Assembly (NCBI RefSeq): GCF_000091305.1
Contig: NC_013929.1
Span: 8,184,001-8,248,000 of the forward strand
Length of the DNA stretch: 64,000 nt
Direction: 5' to 3'
From: Streptomyces scabiei 87.22
GTDB lineage: Bacteria > Actinomycetota > Actinomycetes > Streptomycetales > Streptomycetaceae
Part shown: positions 52,301 through 60,484 of the stretch, piece by piece
How the letters are laid out: the number at the start of each line of letters is the position of its first letter
How positions within the stretch are numbered: position 1 is the first letter of the stretch
The notes under the pieces: model-generated
Seen by the model: the letters and a program-made list of their open reading frames with translations, nothing else
Told to the model about the DNA's origin: nothing
Databases searched by the model: none
Program-made: the position numbers and the translations under genes

Positions 52301-53755
52301 CAGTTCAAGGAACTGAAGATCGAGGCGATCCTCGACACCCCGGTGAACATCGTCGTCACCGCCGACCCGACCCGCGGCGGCCGCCACACCCTGGGCCGCC
52401 ACACCCAGCCGCAGATGGCGCCCTACTCCTCCGCGCTCGCGGTCGAGAACCTCTGGCTCGCGGCCCGCGCCGAGGGGCTCGGCGTCGGCTGGGTCAGCTT
52501 CTTCGACGAGCGCGAGATGGTCCGCGAGCTCGGGCTGCCGGAGCACCTGGAGGTCGTGGCGTACCTGTGCGTCGGCTACGTCGACGAGTTCCCGGCGGAG
52601 CCCGAGCTGATGCAGGCGGGCTGGGCCAAGCGGCGCCCGCTCTCCTGGGTCGTCCACGAGGAGACGTACGGCCGCCGCGCCCTGCCCGGCGCCGAGCCGC
52701 ACGACCTGCTGGCCGAGACCGTCGCCGGTATCCGCCCGCTGGACGCCAAGGCGCTCGGCGAGGCGTGGGAGCGCCAGAAGCGCATGACCAAGCCGGCGGG
52801 CGCCCTCGGCATGCTGGAGATCATCTCCGCGCAGCTGTCGGGCCTGTCCCGGCAGTGCCCGCCGCCCATCCCGGAGCCCGCGGCCGTCGCCATCTTCGCG
52901 GGCGACCACGGCGTGCACGCCCAGGGCGTCACTCCCTGGCCCCAGGAGGTGACGGCCCAGATGGTCGCCAACTTCCTCGGCGGGGGAGCGGTCTGCAACG
53001 CCTTCGCCGCCCAGGTGGGTGCCGAGGTGTGCGTGGTGGACGTGGGCGTGGCGAGCGACCTCCCGGCCACGCCGGGGCTGCTGCCGCGCAAGGTCCGCGC
53101 CGGTACGTCCGACATGACCACCGGCCCCGCGATGACCCGCGACGAGGCCAAGCAGGCCATCGAGGTGGGCATCGAGACCGCCCGCGACCTGGTCGCGGCC
53201 GGCAACAAGGCGCTGCTCACGGGCGAGATGGGCATCGCCAACACCACGGCGTCCGCCGCCCTGATCGCCGTCTTCACCGGCGCGGACCCCGCCGAGGTCA
53301 CGGGCCGGGGCACCGGTATCAACGACGAGACCCTCGCCCGCAAGACCGAGGTCGTGCGACGGGCCATCGAGCTGCACCAGCCCGACCCCGCCGACCCCAT
53401 CGGCGTCCTCGCGGCCATCGGCGGCTTCGAGCACGCCGCCATCGTCGGCCTGCTCCTCGGCGGCGCCTCCCTGCGGACGCCGGTGATCCTCGACGGCGTC
53501 AGCGCCGGCGCCGCCGCGCTCGTGGCCCGGGCCATCGCCCCCGAGGTCCTCGCCGCCTGCATCGCGGGCCACCGCAGTGCCGAGCCGGGCCATGTGGCCG
53601 CACTGCAGAAGCTGGGCCTGCGGCCCCTGGTCGACCTCGACCTCCGCCTCGGCGAGGGCACCGGCGCCCTCCTCGCCCTCCCGGTCGTCCAGAGCGCGGC
53701 CAGGGCGATGCACGAGGTGGCGACGTTCGACTCAGCGGGGGTGACCGAGAAGTAG
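49304..53755 (+). CDS. cobT: BluB-CobT fusion with long acidic low-complexity N-terminus
   Basis: 1483 aa from ATG 49304 (GAGGGG 5 bases before). Residues 1 to about 905 are Pro/Ala/Glu-rich and probably disordered, with short repeats (PETAEAQM three times at 50388-50456). About 910-1130 is BluB, 5,6-dimethylbenzimidazole synthase (RRDIRNGFRSDPIPHDVLLR, APSVGHSQPWDFVVI). About 1133-1483 is CobT, which activates that base (KPAGALGMLEIISAQLSG, FAGDHGVHAQGVTPWPQEV, GEMGIANTTASAAL, catalytic Glu in LRLGEGTGALLALP). One chain would thus make and activate the lower ligand of cobalamin. Lies between cobL and cobA. Confidence 0.93.
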   Translation: MTDTGQVPGEGLPESAGMVEQPGVPAPGAYTYLSETAAEDEDLLLPGAQGAWGNEMPPPAPEPVVQVVHEPAVHEPGPHEMSGRDSGSHDLSAVRTPVATPVPQPPVARRPLHLGPPTPDASASPVRSLADRGPAGAPVPPSAVRHPGPEYLDAPQQPVSQWVGAPAQATPAVAPGGAAAETVVPQEAQLSVAVAETTPAEDIQDAEALHQAQDAAYALAQEAAAAQFRNPEAVGTPVAAQFQAPETAEPQADAAEPNASQPDAPEPDAPEAGVAPVAVEAQVPEAVETPAVEQTAEAVEPQAHPGEAEEAPAVAEEQAPQAPEAVGAPVVEQAAVVAEEAEPQAHAPEPGDVPVAVEAQMPETAEAQMPETAEAQMPETAEPQGAEQQAAPEAAAEPSVPETEPAVEAPQAVVQQDPEPVETAPEAQAPEAPVSQEPEPVGPAAGDPEPVPAGIVAEAQDASQVAQEPEAQTPDPVDASAPAVPDEAEALPLADPALPEQAGTADPADAGRPAAPEQQAPADEADATDGTDEPGTPAASDDESTPAPAQESGQATSTPVAEPPLPPEAEAEQAPTPEPEAEPVPEAAEARPLEPTQPEAEAAAQGPQATEPVEAVTDEAADEEEELAGSVDGGRAEEAAAEQTAASDGAAPQPEAVPTPDPAEAVVEPEVTEVNAADEQPAEGEPQAQSGPTDEATAEAPADPPTVDPETAVPVTVDAAATAEPSPAEAPHPVTTGIAAPQGAVVRTPAEPAPDTPLAEATREPAPETGAVRPPEPFVPLLGSLPTAAPRTAPAPSSAPAVTEFPPAEGQEEAAAGPAVPGPRDSEDETIVVPQSLAAAGADAEPELVQNAEDLATRAADQEDGEAAHEAEAVEAAAEESTDPVDETPDDVPVSDVQEDEARQPTGPAAPPYDDAEREAVLKVMRERRDIRNGFRSDPIPHDVLLRVLEAAHTAPSVGHSQPWDFVVIRSAETRRTMHELAQRQREAYAKSLPKGRAKQFKELKIEAILDTPVNIVVTADPTRGGRHTLGRHTQPQMAPYSSALAVENLWLAARAEGLGVGWVSFFDEREMVRELGLPEHLEVVAYLCVGYVDEFPAEPELMQAGWAKRRPLSWVVHEETYGRRALPGAEPHDLLAETVAGIRPLDAKALGEAWERQKRMTKPAGALGMLEIISAQLSGLSRQCPPPIPEPAAVAIFAGDHGVHAQGVTPWPQEVTAQMVANFLGGGAVCNAFAAQVGAEVCVVDVGVASDLPATPGLLPRKVRAGTSDMTTGPAMTRDEAKQAIEVGIETARDLVAAGNKALLTGEMGIANTTASAALIAVFTGADPAEVTGRGTGINDETLARKTEVVRRAIELHQPDPADPIGVLAAIGGFEHAAIVGLLLGGASLRTPVILDGVSAGAAALVARAIAPEVLAACIAGHRSAEPGHVAALQKLGLRPLVDLDLRLGEGTGALLALPVVQSAARAMHEVATFDSAGVTEK

Positions 53756-53867
53756 GGAGCGGGCGCCGGGTGCGCCACGGACCCGGAGGGCGCTCGCGCC
53801 CACCGGCCCGCACCCGGCTCCGCGGTCCGGCCGGCGAACCTGTTGAGCCGCACTCCCCGTCCGCCCC

Positions 53868-53874
53868 TTAGAAT
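53868..53874 (+). promoter_or_regulatory. Possible -10 element of the cobA gene
   Basis: TAGAAT close to 53869, about 75 bases before ATG 53948, with TTGAGC upstream at a rather long spacing of 20 bases. Confidence 0.35.
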
Positions 53875-53947
53875 CCGCACGTCAGGGCCTACTCCAAAGC
53901 CGCAGTGGCCCCCCTCGCACGCCGCCAGCCCGAGGAGCCGCACCCTC

Positions 53948-55180
53948 ATGGCCGAACACCCCGCCTACCCCGTAGGCCTCCGCCTCACCGGCCGCCGAGT
54001 GGTCGTCATCGGCGGCGGTCAGGTCGCCCAACGCCGCCTCCCCGCGCTCATCGCGGCCGGCGCCCACATCGTCCTGGTGTCCCCGAGCGCCACCCCCTCC
54101 GTCGAGGCGATGGCGGACGCGGGCGAGCTGACCTGGGAGAGGCGCCGGTACGCGGAGGGCGACCTCGCCGAGGCCTGGTACGTCCTGGTCGCCACCGGCG
54201 ACCCGGTGGCGAACGCGCGCGCGTCCGCCGAGGCGGAGCGTCACCGCATCTGGTGCGTGCGCGCCGACAGCGCGGAGGAGGCCACCGCCTGGACCCCGGC
54301 GACCGGCCACAGCGAGGGCGTCACGGTCGCCGTGCTCACGGCCAACGCCCAGGAGCGCGACCCCCGCCACACCGCCGCGATCCGCGACGCGGTCGTCGAG
54401 GGTCTGCGCGACGGCACGCTCGTGGCCCCTCACCACCGCACCCGCACCCCCGGTGTCTCCCTCGTGGGCGGCGGCCCCGGCGACCCGGACCTGATCACCG
54501 TGCGCGGCCGCCGCCTCCTCGCCGAGGCCGACGTCGTCATCGCCGACCGCCTCGGCCCCCGCGACCTCCTGGCCGAACTCCCGCCGCACGTCGAGGTGAT
54601 CGACGCGGCGAAGATCCCGTACGGCCGTTTCATGGCCCAGGAGGCCATCAACAACGCGCTGATCGAGCACGCCAAGCAGGGCAAGTCGGTCGTGCGCCTC
54701 AAGGGCGGCGATCCGTACGTCTTCGGCCGCGGCATGGAGGAACTGCACGCGCTCGCCGAGGCCGGTATCCCGTGCACGGTCGTGCCCGGCATCTCCAGCT
54801 CGATCTCCGTGCCGAGCGCCGCCGGCATCCCGGTCACCCACCGGGGCGTCGCCCATGAGTTCACCGTGGTCAGCGGCCATGTGGCTCCCGACGACGAGCG
54901 TTCGCTCGTCGACTGGCCCGCCCTCGCCCGGCTGACCGGCACCCTCGTGATCCTGATGGGCGTCGACAAGATCGGCCGGATCGCCGAGACCCTGGTGGCG
55001 CACGGCAAGTCCCCCGACACCCCGGTCGCCCTGGTCCAGGAGGGCACCACGGCCGCGCAGCGCCGGGTGGACGCCACGCTCGCCACGGTCGCCGCGACGG
55101 TGCGTACGCAGGGAGTCAGGCCGCCGGCCGTCATCGTGATCGGCGAGGTCGTGAAGGTGGGGCCCGGGACGAACGCGTGA
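53948..55180 (+). CDS. cobA: Uroporphyrinogen-III C-methyltransferase / precorrin-2 dehydrogenase
   Basis: 410 aa from ATG 53948. N-terminal Met8-like dehydrogenase (PVGLRLTGRRVVVIGGGQVA, then ANAQERDPRHTAAIRD) to about residue 165; C-terminal SUMT domain (GVSLVGGGPGDPDLITVRG, VVRLKGGDPYVFGRGMEEL, VVPGISSSISVPSAAGIPVT). It turns uroporphyrinogen III into precorrin-2 with two SAM and can oxidise it to sirohydrochlorin, the branch between sirohaem and cobalamin. A CysG without the ferrochelatase-complete form, typical of actinobacteria. Confidence 0.93.
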   Translation: MAEHPAYPVGLRLTGRRVVVIGGGQVAQRRLPALIAAGAHIVLVSPSATPSVEAMADAGELTWERRRYAEGDLAEAWYVLVATGDPVANARASAEAERHRIWCVRADSAEEATAWTPATGHSEGVTVAVLTANAQERDPRHTAAIRDAVVEGLRDGTLVAPHHRTRTPGVSLVGGGPGDPDLITVRGRRLLAEADVVIADRLGPRDLLAELPPHVEVIDAAKIPYGRFMAQEAINNALIEHAKQGKSVVRLKGGDPYVFGRGMEELHALAEAGIPCTVVPGISSSISVPSAAGIPVTHRGVAHEFTVVSGHVAPDDERSLVDWPALARLTGTLVILMGVDKIGRIAETLVAHGKSPDTPVALVQEGTTAAQRRVDATLATVAATVRTQGVRPPAVIVIGEVVKVGPGTNA

Positions 55181-55287
55181 CACCCGGGCGACGACCCCGG
55201 ACCGTGCGGGAGCGGAACCGTAACCACCGGTAACCCGACCCGTCCCCAGCCGTTGGCACCACACCCAGGACAAGGCAGTATCACCCT

Positions 55288-56106
55288 GTGGCCGATCTCA
55301 TCACCGTTGACGACCCCGACGACCCGCGCCTGCGCGACTACACCGGCCTGACCGACGTGGAGCTGCGCCGACGGCGCGAACCCGCCGAGGGCCTGTTCAT
55401 CGCCGAGGGTGAGAAGGTCATCAGACGGGCCAAGGAAGCCGGCTACGAGATGCGCTCGATGCTGCTCTCCGCGAAGTGGGTCGACGTCATGCGCGACGTC
55501 ATCGACGAACTCCCGGCGCCCGTCTACGCGGTCAGCCCCGAACTCGCCGAACAGGTCACCGGATACCACGTGCACCGGGGCGCTCTCGCCTCCATGCAGC
55601 GCAAGCCCCTGCCGACGGCCGACCAACTCCTGGGCGCCGCCCGCCGGGTCGTCATCATGGAGTCGGTCAACGACCACACCAACATCGGCGCGATCTTCCG
55701 CTCCGCCGCCGCCCTCGGCATGGACGCGGTCCTGCTCTCCCCGGACTGCGCCGACCCGCTCTACCGCCGCAGCGTCAAGGTCTCCATGGGCGCGGTCTTC
55801 TCCGTGCCCTACGCCCGCCTGGAGGCCTGGCCCAAGGGTCTCGACGCTGTCCGCGACGCCGGTTTCACCCTGCTCGCCCTCACCCCGGACGAGAAGGCGA
55901 AGTCCCTCGACGAGACCGCCCCGCACCGCATGGACCGGGTCGCCCTCATGCTGGGCGCAGAAGGGGACGGCCTCTCCACCAAGGCCCTGATGTCCGCCGA
56001 CGAATGGGTCCGCATCCCCATGGCCCACGGAGTCGACTCCCTCAACGTGGGCGCGGCGGCGGCGGTGGCCTTCTACGCGGTGGCGACGGGCCGTCCGCGC
56101 ACCTGA
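55288..56106 (+). CDS. TrmH/SpoU-family RNA methyltransferase (second copy)
   Basis: 272 aa from GTG 55288. SpoU motifs: NDHTNIGAIFRSAAALGMDA, VALMLGAEGDGLSTKAL, RIPMAHGVDSLNVGAAAAVAF. The N-terminus (RRREPAEGLFIAEGEKVIRR) resembles the substrate-binding domain of TsnR-like enzymes, some of which give thiostrepton-type resistance; nothing links this one to resistance. Convergent with the Ser/Thr kinase. Confidence 0.92.
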   Translation: MADLITVDDPDDPRLRDYTGLTDVELRRRREPAEGLFIAEGEKVIRRAKEAGYEMRSMLLSAKWVDVMRDVIDELPAPVYAVSPELAEQVTGYHVHRGALASMQRKPLPTADQLLGAARRVVIMESVNDHTNIGAIFRSAAALGMDAVLLSPDCADPLYRRSVKVSMGAVFSVPYARLEAWPKGLDAVRDAGFTLLALTPDEKAKSLDETAPHRMDRVALMLGAEGDGLSTKALMSADEWVRIPMAHGVDSLNVGAAAAVAFYAVATGRPRT

Positions 56107-56168
56107 ACCGGCGGACTCGTCGGGCGGCCGACGCCCCCGGTGACGGGGCGGCCGCCACCCGGCGACGC

Positions 56169-57485
56169 TCAGTCGTGCTGCGGTTCCGGGAACGACCGCT
56201 CGTAACGGAGGCCCCCGTCGAAGCCGAGCCCCCGTGAGGGCCCCTGGCACCCCTGTGCCGTGGCGATCCCCAGCGCGGCCAGCAACGTCACGACGACGAA
56301 CACGAAGAGACGCTGCCGCAGCAACCGCGGATTGGCGGGCCGCCGCCCGGTCCCGTTGGTCCGCGGCCCCGGCCGTCCCGCACCACTGCGGGGCGCGGGA
56401 CGCCTGCCGGACCCGGTCGTGCCGCGCGACGGCGCGGGCCGCGGACCGGGCCGCGACCCACTGCCGGTACGCGCGCCGCCGACCCCGCCGCCCGTGCGGG
56501 AACCGCCCCCCGTTCGCGGTGACGGAGACCCCGGCTGCGACCGGCGGGTGTCCGGCGGCTGCCGCAGCGTGCGCTGTTCGACGTACTGCTCCGCGAGCCG
56601 TCCCGAGGCCCGGTCCGGATCGGTGCGGGGCGCGGGCGGCCGCAGATCGGACAGGCCCTGCGCCTCACGGGCGGCGATCTCCTTGAGCCGCAGCGACAGT
56701 TGCAGCGTGCTCGGCCGTTCCTCCGGATCCTTCGCCAGACAGGCGCGGACGAGGGGGGCGAGTGCGTCCGGCACCCCGCGCAGCTGCGCCTCCTCGTGCA
56801 CCACCCGGTAGAGCATGACCTCCGAACTGCCGTGTCCGAAGGGCGAGTCGGAGGTCGCCGCATAGGCGAGCGTGGCGCCGAGCGAGAAGACGTCCGTGGC
56901 CGGCGTGACGGCCGCCCCGCGCACCTGTTCGGGCGCCAGGAAGCCGGGTGATCCCACGGCCGTACCGACATGGGTCAGGGTCGAGGCCCCGGTCGCCCAC
57001 GCGATACCGAAGTCGATGATCCGCGGCCCCTTCGGGGACAGCAGGATGTTCGACGGCTTGAGGTCCCGGTGGACGACACCGGCCTCGTGCACGGCCACGA
57101 GCCCCTCGGAGAGGGCGGCGCCGACGGCGGCCACGTCGGCGGCCGACATGGGCCCCTCCTCGGCGACCTTGTCGTGCAGCGAGGGCCCCGGCACGTACTG
57201 TGTGGCGAACCACGGCCGGTCCGCGTCCAGATCCGCGGCCACCAGCCGGGCGGTGCACCCGCCCCTGATCCGCCGCGCCGCCGAAACCTCGCGCGCGAAC
57301 CGCGAACGGAACTCCTGGTCCTCCGCCAGATCCGGCCGGATGACCTTGAGCGCGACACGCTGTCCACGCCGGTCGGAGCCCAGGTAGACGACGCCCATTC
57401 CCCCGGCGCCGAGCCGTCTGTGAATCCTGAACGAGCCGACGACGCGCGGGTCCTCGCGCCTCAGGCGCATCATCGCCATGTTCAT
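56169..57485 (-). CDS. Membrane-anchored Ser/Thr protein kinase (PknB type)
   Basis: 438 aa from ATG 57485 (GGGCAGCGGGG upstream; GTG 57515 is possible). Kinase domain at about residues 15-275: glycine loop RLGAGGMGVVYLG, Lys in RVALKVIRPD, catalytic VHRDLKPSNILL, DFG in IIDFGIAWA, GSPGFLAPEQV as the activation-loop APE. A Pro/Arg/Gly-rich linker (about 290-395) precedes one membrane helix (LFVFVVVTLLAALGIATA) and a 30-residue outside tail without a PASTA or other sensor domain. Confidence 0.93.
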   Translation of the reverse strand: MNMAMMRLRREDPRVVGSFRIHRRLGAGGMGVVYLGSDRRGQRVALKVIRPDLAEDQEFRSRFAREVSAARRIRGGCTARLVAADLDADRPWFATQYVPGPSLHDKVAEEGPMSAADVAAVGAALSEGLVAVHEAGVVHRDLKPSNILLSPKGPRIIDFGIAWATGASTLTHVGTAVGSPGFLAPEQVRGAAVTPATDVFSLGATLAYAATSDSPFGHGSSEVMLYRVVHEEAQLRGVPDALAPLVRACLAKDPEERPSTLQLSLRLKEIAAREAQGLSDLRPPAPRTDPDRASGRLAEQYVEQRTLRQPPDTRRSQPGSPSPRTGGGSRTGGGVGGARTGSGSRPGPRPAPSRGTTGSGRRPAPRSGAGRPGPRTNGTGRRPANPRLLRQRLFVFVVVTLLAALGIATAQGCQGPSRGLGFDGGLRYERSFPEPQHD

Positions 57486-57681
57486 CCCCGCTGCCCGTTC
57501 CGTCTGACGAGCCACAGCTTACGTTTCCACGGCCGGGCGTGCGCAGAGGCCGCGCCCTCGCGACCCGATGGATTGTCAGTGCCGGGTGAGAAACTTGAAG
57601 AGTGGTCAGGGAACAGGAGTTCGAGGCGGTGTTGGGCGCATCTTGATCCCAACCAGCCACCACAGAAGGGGGATTGAACCC

Positions 57682-57921
57682 GTGAAGGGTGACCGAGTGG
57701 AGATAGTCGTGGACGCCGGGGACACGACGCGCACGTACGAGGTGATCGCGAGCAGGGCGGGCCGCCGGGTGGAGACGGCGGTACGACGAGGAGTGGTGGA
57801 AGTGAGCGAAGTCACCCGGAACGGCTCCGTGGTGCGGACGGCCAGGTTCATGGCGAACCGGGTCCTCGCGCTGGTCGAGCAGCCGGTGCCCCGCGAGGAC
57901 GCCGCGGAGCGGGACGGGTAA
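57682..57921 (+). CDS. Small protein of unknown function (DUF-type SH3-like)
   Basis: 79 aa from GTG 57682 with AGAAGGGGG upstream. VKGDRVEIVVDAGDTTRTYEV, then VRRGVVEVSEVTRNGSVVRT: short beta strands like the DUF1918/SH3-type barrels. No firm family. Divergent from the kinase. The gap 57922-58173 that follows holds a promoter-like TAGATT (58073-58078) and the hairpin below. Confidence 0.75.
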   Translation: MKGDRVEIVVDAGDTTRTYEVIASRAGRRVETAVRRGVVEVSEVTRNGSVVRTARFMANRVLALVEQPVPREDAAERDG

Positions 57922-58087
57922 CAGACGGGGCAGACCGGACACCCCCTCCGGGAAGACCCCGAGACCTAGGACCTCGTCTCCACCCTGGGGAGTACACCGA
58001 GGGTCTCCGCTCATCCTCCGGGAGGCCCGGCAATCGGTACGAGGGCATGACGACCGGGTTCGCTCACGCGCCTAGATTTGAGGTCAA

Positions 58088-58131
58088 GCGGCGGGTGCAG
58101 CACTCGTCCCCCGAGGTCAGACACCCGCCGC
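58088..58131 (+). promoter_or_regulatory. Long-loop hairpin in the leader of the small membrane protein
   Basis: GCGGCGGGTG (58088-58097) and CACCCGCCGC (58122-58131) form a perfect 10-bp stem with a 24-base loop, starting 9 bases after the probable -10 TAGATT, hence at the 5' end of the mRNA. Confidence 0.45.
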
Positions 58132-58173
58132 TGCCAACAACAAGTCAAGACCGACGAGGTCAGAGGAGGGACC

Positions 58174-58374
58174 ATGGCCCACACGGCACCGCGGACCGCG
58201 ATCCGCACACGGGAGCGCAGGATGTTCACCGCCGACCGCCGTCCGGGCCGTCGCCACCCCTTGGTGGCGACCGCGATGGTCCTCCCTCTGGCGGCCCTGC
58301 TCGTGTACGCCTTCGGCGGCTGGGAAGCAGTGGTCACACAGGCGTCGTCCGTGGGTGTGATGCTGGGGCGCTGA
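58174..58374 (+). CDS. Small single-helix membrane protein
   Basis: 66 aa from ATG 58174, with GAGGAGGG at 58163-58170. Arg-rich N-terminus (TAIRTRERRMFTADRRPGRR) then a helix HPLVATAMVLPLAALLVYAF and a short tail. Topology N-in likely. No family recognised. Followed by the terminator at 58465. Confidence 0.7.
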   Translation: MAHTAPRTAIRTRERRMFTADRRPGRRHPLVATAMVLPLAALLVYAFGGWEAVVTQASSVGVMLGR

Positions 58375-58464
58375 GCGGCGACCCCAGGCCCGGAAGAGCG
58401 GTCCGGGCGGGGACATCCATCCATGAAACCCCGTGGGGACGGGGGTGCGGCGGACGGCAAAAGA

Positions 58465-58494
58465 CGCCCGCGCAGCTGGGGAGCTGCGCGGGCG
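58465..58494 (+). terminator. Strong rho-independent-type terminator
   Basis: CGCCCGCGCAGCT and AGCTGCGCGGGCG form a perfect 13-bp stem with a GGGG loop, followed by TTGTCTTT. Confidence 0.9.
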
Positions 58495-58626
58495 TTGTCT
58501 TTCCCGCTTCCCCCGCCGGCCCGGTACCGGCCCCGCAGCCACGGCTTCCGGTCTCGGACGCGGGCAGGTCCGCGGACGGCACGACGCGGACGGTCCCGTG
58601 AACGGCGGAGTGAGGACGACTGCGCC

Positions 58627-59370
58627 GCCGAGCCGCCGAAACCTCGACCGCAGCCGATCCGCGCCGACCCGACCGAGTCGATGCGTCTGAGCCGAGTCGA
58701 CCGTGCCGAGTCGCTCCGTCTGAGCCGAGCCGGGCCGACCGGGCCGAGCCGACCGGAGCCGATCCGTCTGAGCCGATGCATGCCGACCGAGCCAACCGAT
58801 CCGTCTGAGCCGAGCCGCCGAAACCTCGACCGCAGCCGATCCGCGCCGACCCGACCGAGTCGATGCGTCTGAGCCGAGTCGACCGTGCCGAGTCGCTCCG
58901 TCTGAGCCGAGCCGGGCCGACCGGGCCGAGCCGACCGGAGCCGATCCGTCTGAGCCGATGCATGCCGACCGAGCCAACCGATCCGTCTGAGCCGATCCGA
59001 CCGAGCCGGGCCGAGCGGGCCGAGCCAAGCCGACCGAGTCGATGCGTCTGAGCCGAGTCGACCGTGCCGAGTCGCTCCGTCTGAGCCGAGCCGGGCCGAC
59101 CGGGCCGAGCCGACCGGAGCCGATCCGTCTGAGCCGATGCATGCCGACCGAGCCAACCGATCCGTCTGAGTCGATCCGACCGAGCCGGGCCGACCGGGCC
59201 GAGCCAAGCCGATCGAGTCGATGCGTTTGAGCCGAGCCGATCCGACCAAGCCGAGCCGACCGGGCCGAGCCAAGCCGACCGAGTCGATCCGTCTGAGCCG
59301 ATCCGGCCGAGCCGGGCCGACCGCGGCCGAGTCAGGCCGGTCGAGCCGAGCCGTCCGAGCCGACCCGAGC
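58627..59370 (+). repeat. Tandem array of about 180-bp units built of GAGCCGA motifs
   Basis: Unit starts (ATGCGTCTGAGCCGAG or close) at 58681, 58863, 59042 and 59221, spacings 182, 179 and 179. The first 128 or so bases of the first three are identical. A 54-base end fragment (58627-58680) recurs at 58809-58862. The fourth unit is diverged. Inside each unit CCGAG/GAGCCGA repeats at a 5-10-base scale. Open frames on both strands are by-products of the repeat, since none has a start signal or domain. Lies between the small membrane protein terminator and the APH-like gene. Confidence 0.9.
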
Positions 59371-59455
59371 AGGCCCACCCCGCCCACCCCCGGCCCGGGC
59401 ACCGCTCCCGAACCGTAGGCTCACGGGGCAGCGCCGTACTTGAGCAGGGGGACCC

Positions 59456-60403
59456 ATGACCGCCACAGCCGACGCCGACGTGCTCCCCGCCCTCAGGGCC
59501 AGGGTGCGCGGCAGGGCGCACCCAGGGGCCGCCCCGTGCTCCCACCCGGACTCGGTCCTCGCGGAACGCGCCGACGGCGTCGTCGTCCGCCACGGCGACA
59601 CCGTGGCCAAGGCGCACGCCCCCGGTACCGACCCCGCCCACCTGGCACTCCGCATGACCGTCGCCGCATCCCGCCCGGACACCCTTCTCGCCCCGCTCAC
59701 CCCCGCGCCGGCCGCCCTCCACGACCGCCTCGTCACGTTCTGGCCGTACGGGACCCCGGTCGACCCCGAGGCCCCGGAGGCCGCTCCCTGGGAGGCGGCG
59801 GCCACGCTCCTCGCGCACCTCCACCGACAGCCGCCACCTGCGGGCCTGCCGCCGATGCGGGGCCCGGTCAAGGCGGCCCAGGCCGTCGCCCGCCTCGTAT
59901 CCGCCGCACCGCATCACCCCGCGACGCCCTCCGTGCTGCGCGCCTGGCACGCTCTCCCCGCCTGGGCCAGGGCCGAGGCCCCGATGTCCGGGACGGCCAC
60001 GCTCTGCCACGGCGATCTGCATCTCGGCCAGCTCGTCCGGCATCCGGCGGGCACGGGCGCCTGGCGCCTCATCGACGTCGACGACCTGGGCGTGGGCGTC
60101 CCCGCCTGGGACCTGGCCCGCCCGGCGGCCTGGTACGCCTGCGGCCTCCTCCCGCCCGAGGACTGGACCCGCTTCCTGGGCGCCTACCGGTCGGCCGACG
60201 GCCCGGCGGTCCCTCCGCACGACGACCCCTGGCCGGCACTGGACGTACCGGCCCGCGCACTCACCGTGCAGACCGCGGCGCTGGCGATCGCGAAGTGCAC
60301 GGCGGCCGGCCGGCCCCTGGACGAGGCCCAGCGGTCCGTTGTGGACGCATGTGACCGAATGAGTGGCATCCCGCCGGAGTTGGACGGCCCTTTCCCGAAG
60401 TAG
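59456..60403 (+). CDS. Aminoglycoside-phosphotransferase-fold kinase
   Basis: 315 aa. The phosphotransferase motifs are TLCHGDLHLGQLV (catalytic Asp, Brenner-type HGDxxxxN variant with Gln instead of Asn) and WRLIDVDDLGVGVPAWDLAR (metal Asp). AERADGVVVRHGDTVAKAHAP is the N-lobe. Such proteins phosphorylate aminoglycosides, choline or other small alcohols; no resistance context is present, so a housekeeping substrate is more likely. Follows directly on the tandem array. Confidence 0.87.
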   Translation: MTATADADVLPALRARVRGRAHPGAAPCSHPDSVLAERADGVVVRHGDTVAKAHAPGTDPAHLALRMTVAASRPDTLLAPLTPAPAALHDRLVTFWPYGTPVDPEAPEAAPWEAAATLLAHLHRQPPPAGLPPMRGPVKAAQAVARLVSAAPHHPATPSVLRAWHALPAWARAEAPMSGTATLCHGDLHLGQLVRHPAGTGAWRLIDVDDLGVGVPAWDLARPAAWYACGLLPPEDWTRFLGAYRSADGPAVPPHDDPWPALDVPARALTVQTAALAIAKCTAAGRPLDEAQRSVVDACDRMSGIPPELDGPFPK

Positions 60404-60484
60404 GGTGCAACCGACCGCAGCCGGACAGTGTCTGTCCAGGCGTAACGCGAAGCAGGACCGATCGCCGAGGAGTTGACCCGAACC

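Noticed and set aside
49280..53713. 1477-codon minus-strand open frame
   Set aside because: Antisense of the BluB-CobT gene; low-complexity Gly/Leu/Arg sequence without start signal or family.
47745..55180. Cobalamin riboswitch in the cob cluster
   Set aside because: No segment resembling the conserved core (GCCACTG and surrounding pairing) was recognised before cobL, cobT or cobA.
55288..56106. Thiostrepton-resistance methyltransferase
   Set aside because: The SpoU similarity is general; nothing in the neighbourhood suggests antibiotic production or resistance.
58627..59370. CRISPR array
   Set aside because: Units are directly adjacent and nearly identical, with no unique spacers, and no cas genes are present.
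59456..60403. Aminoglycoside resistance gene
   Set aside because: Only the general APH fold is present, with a Gln in place of the usual Asn of the catalytic loop, in a housekeeping neighbourhood.
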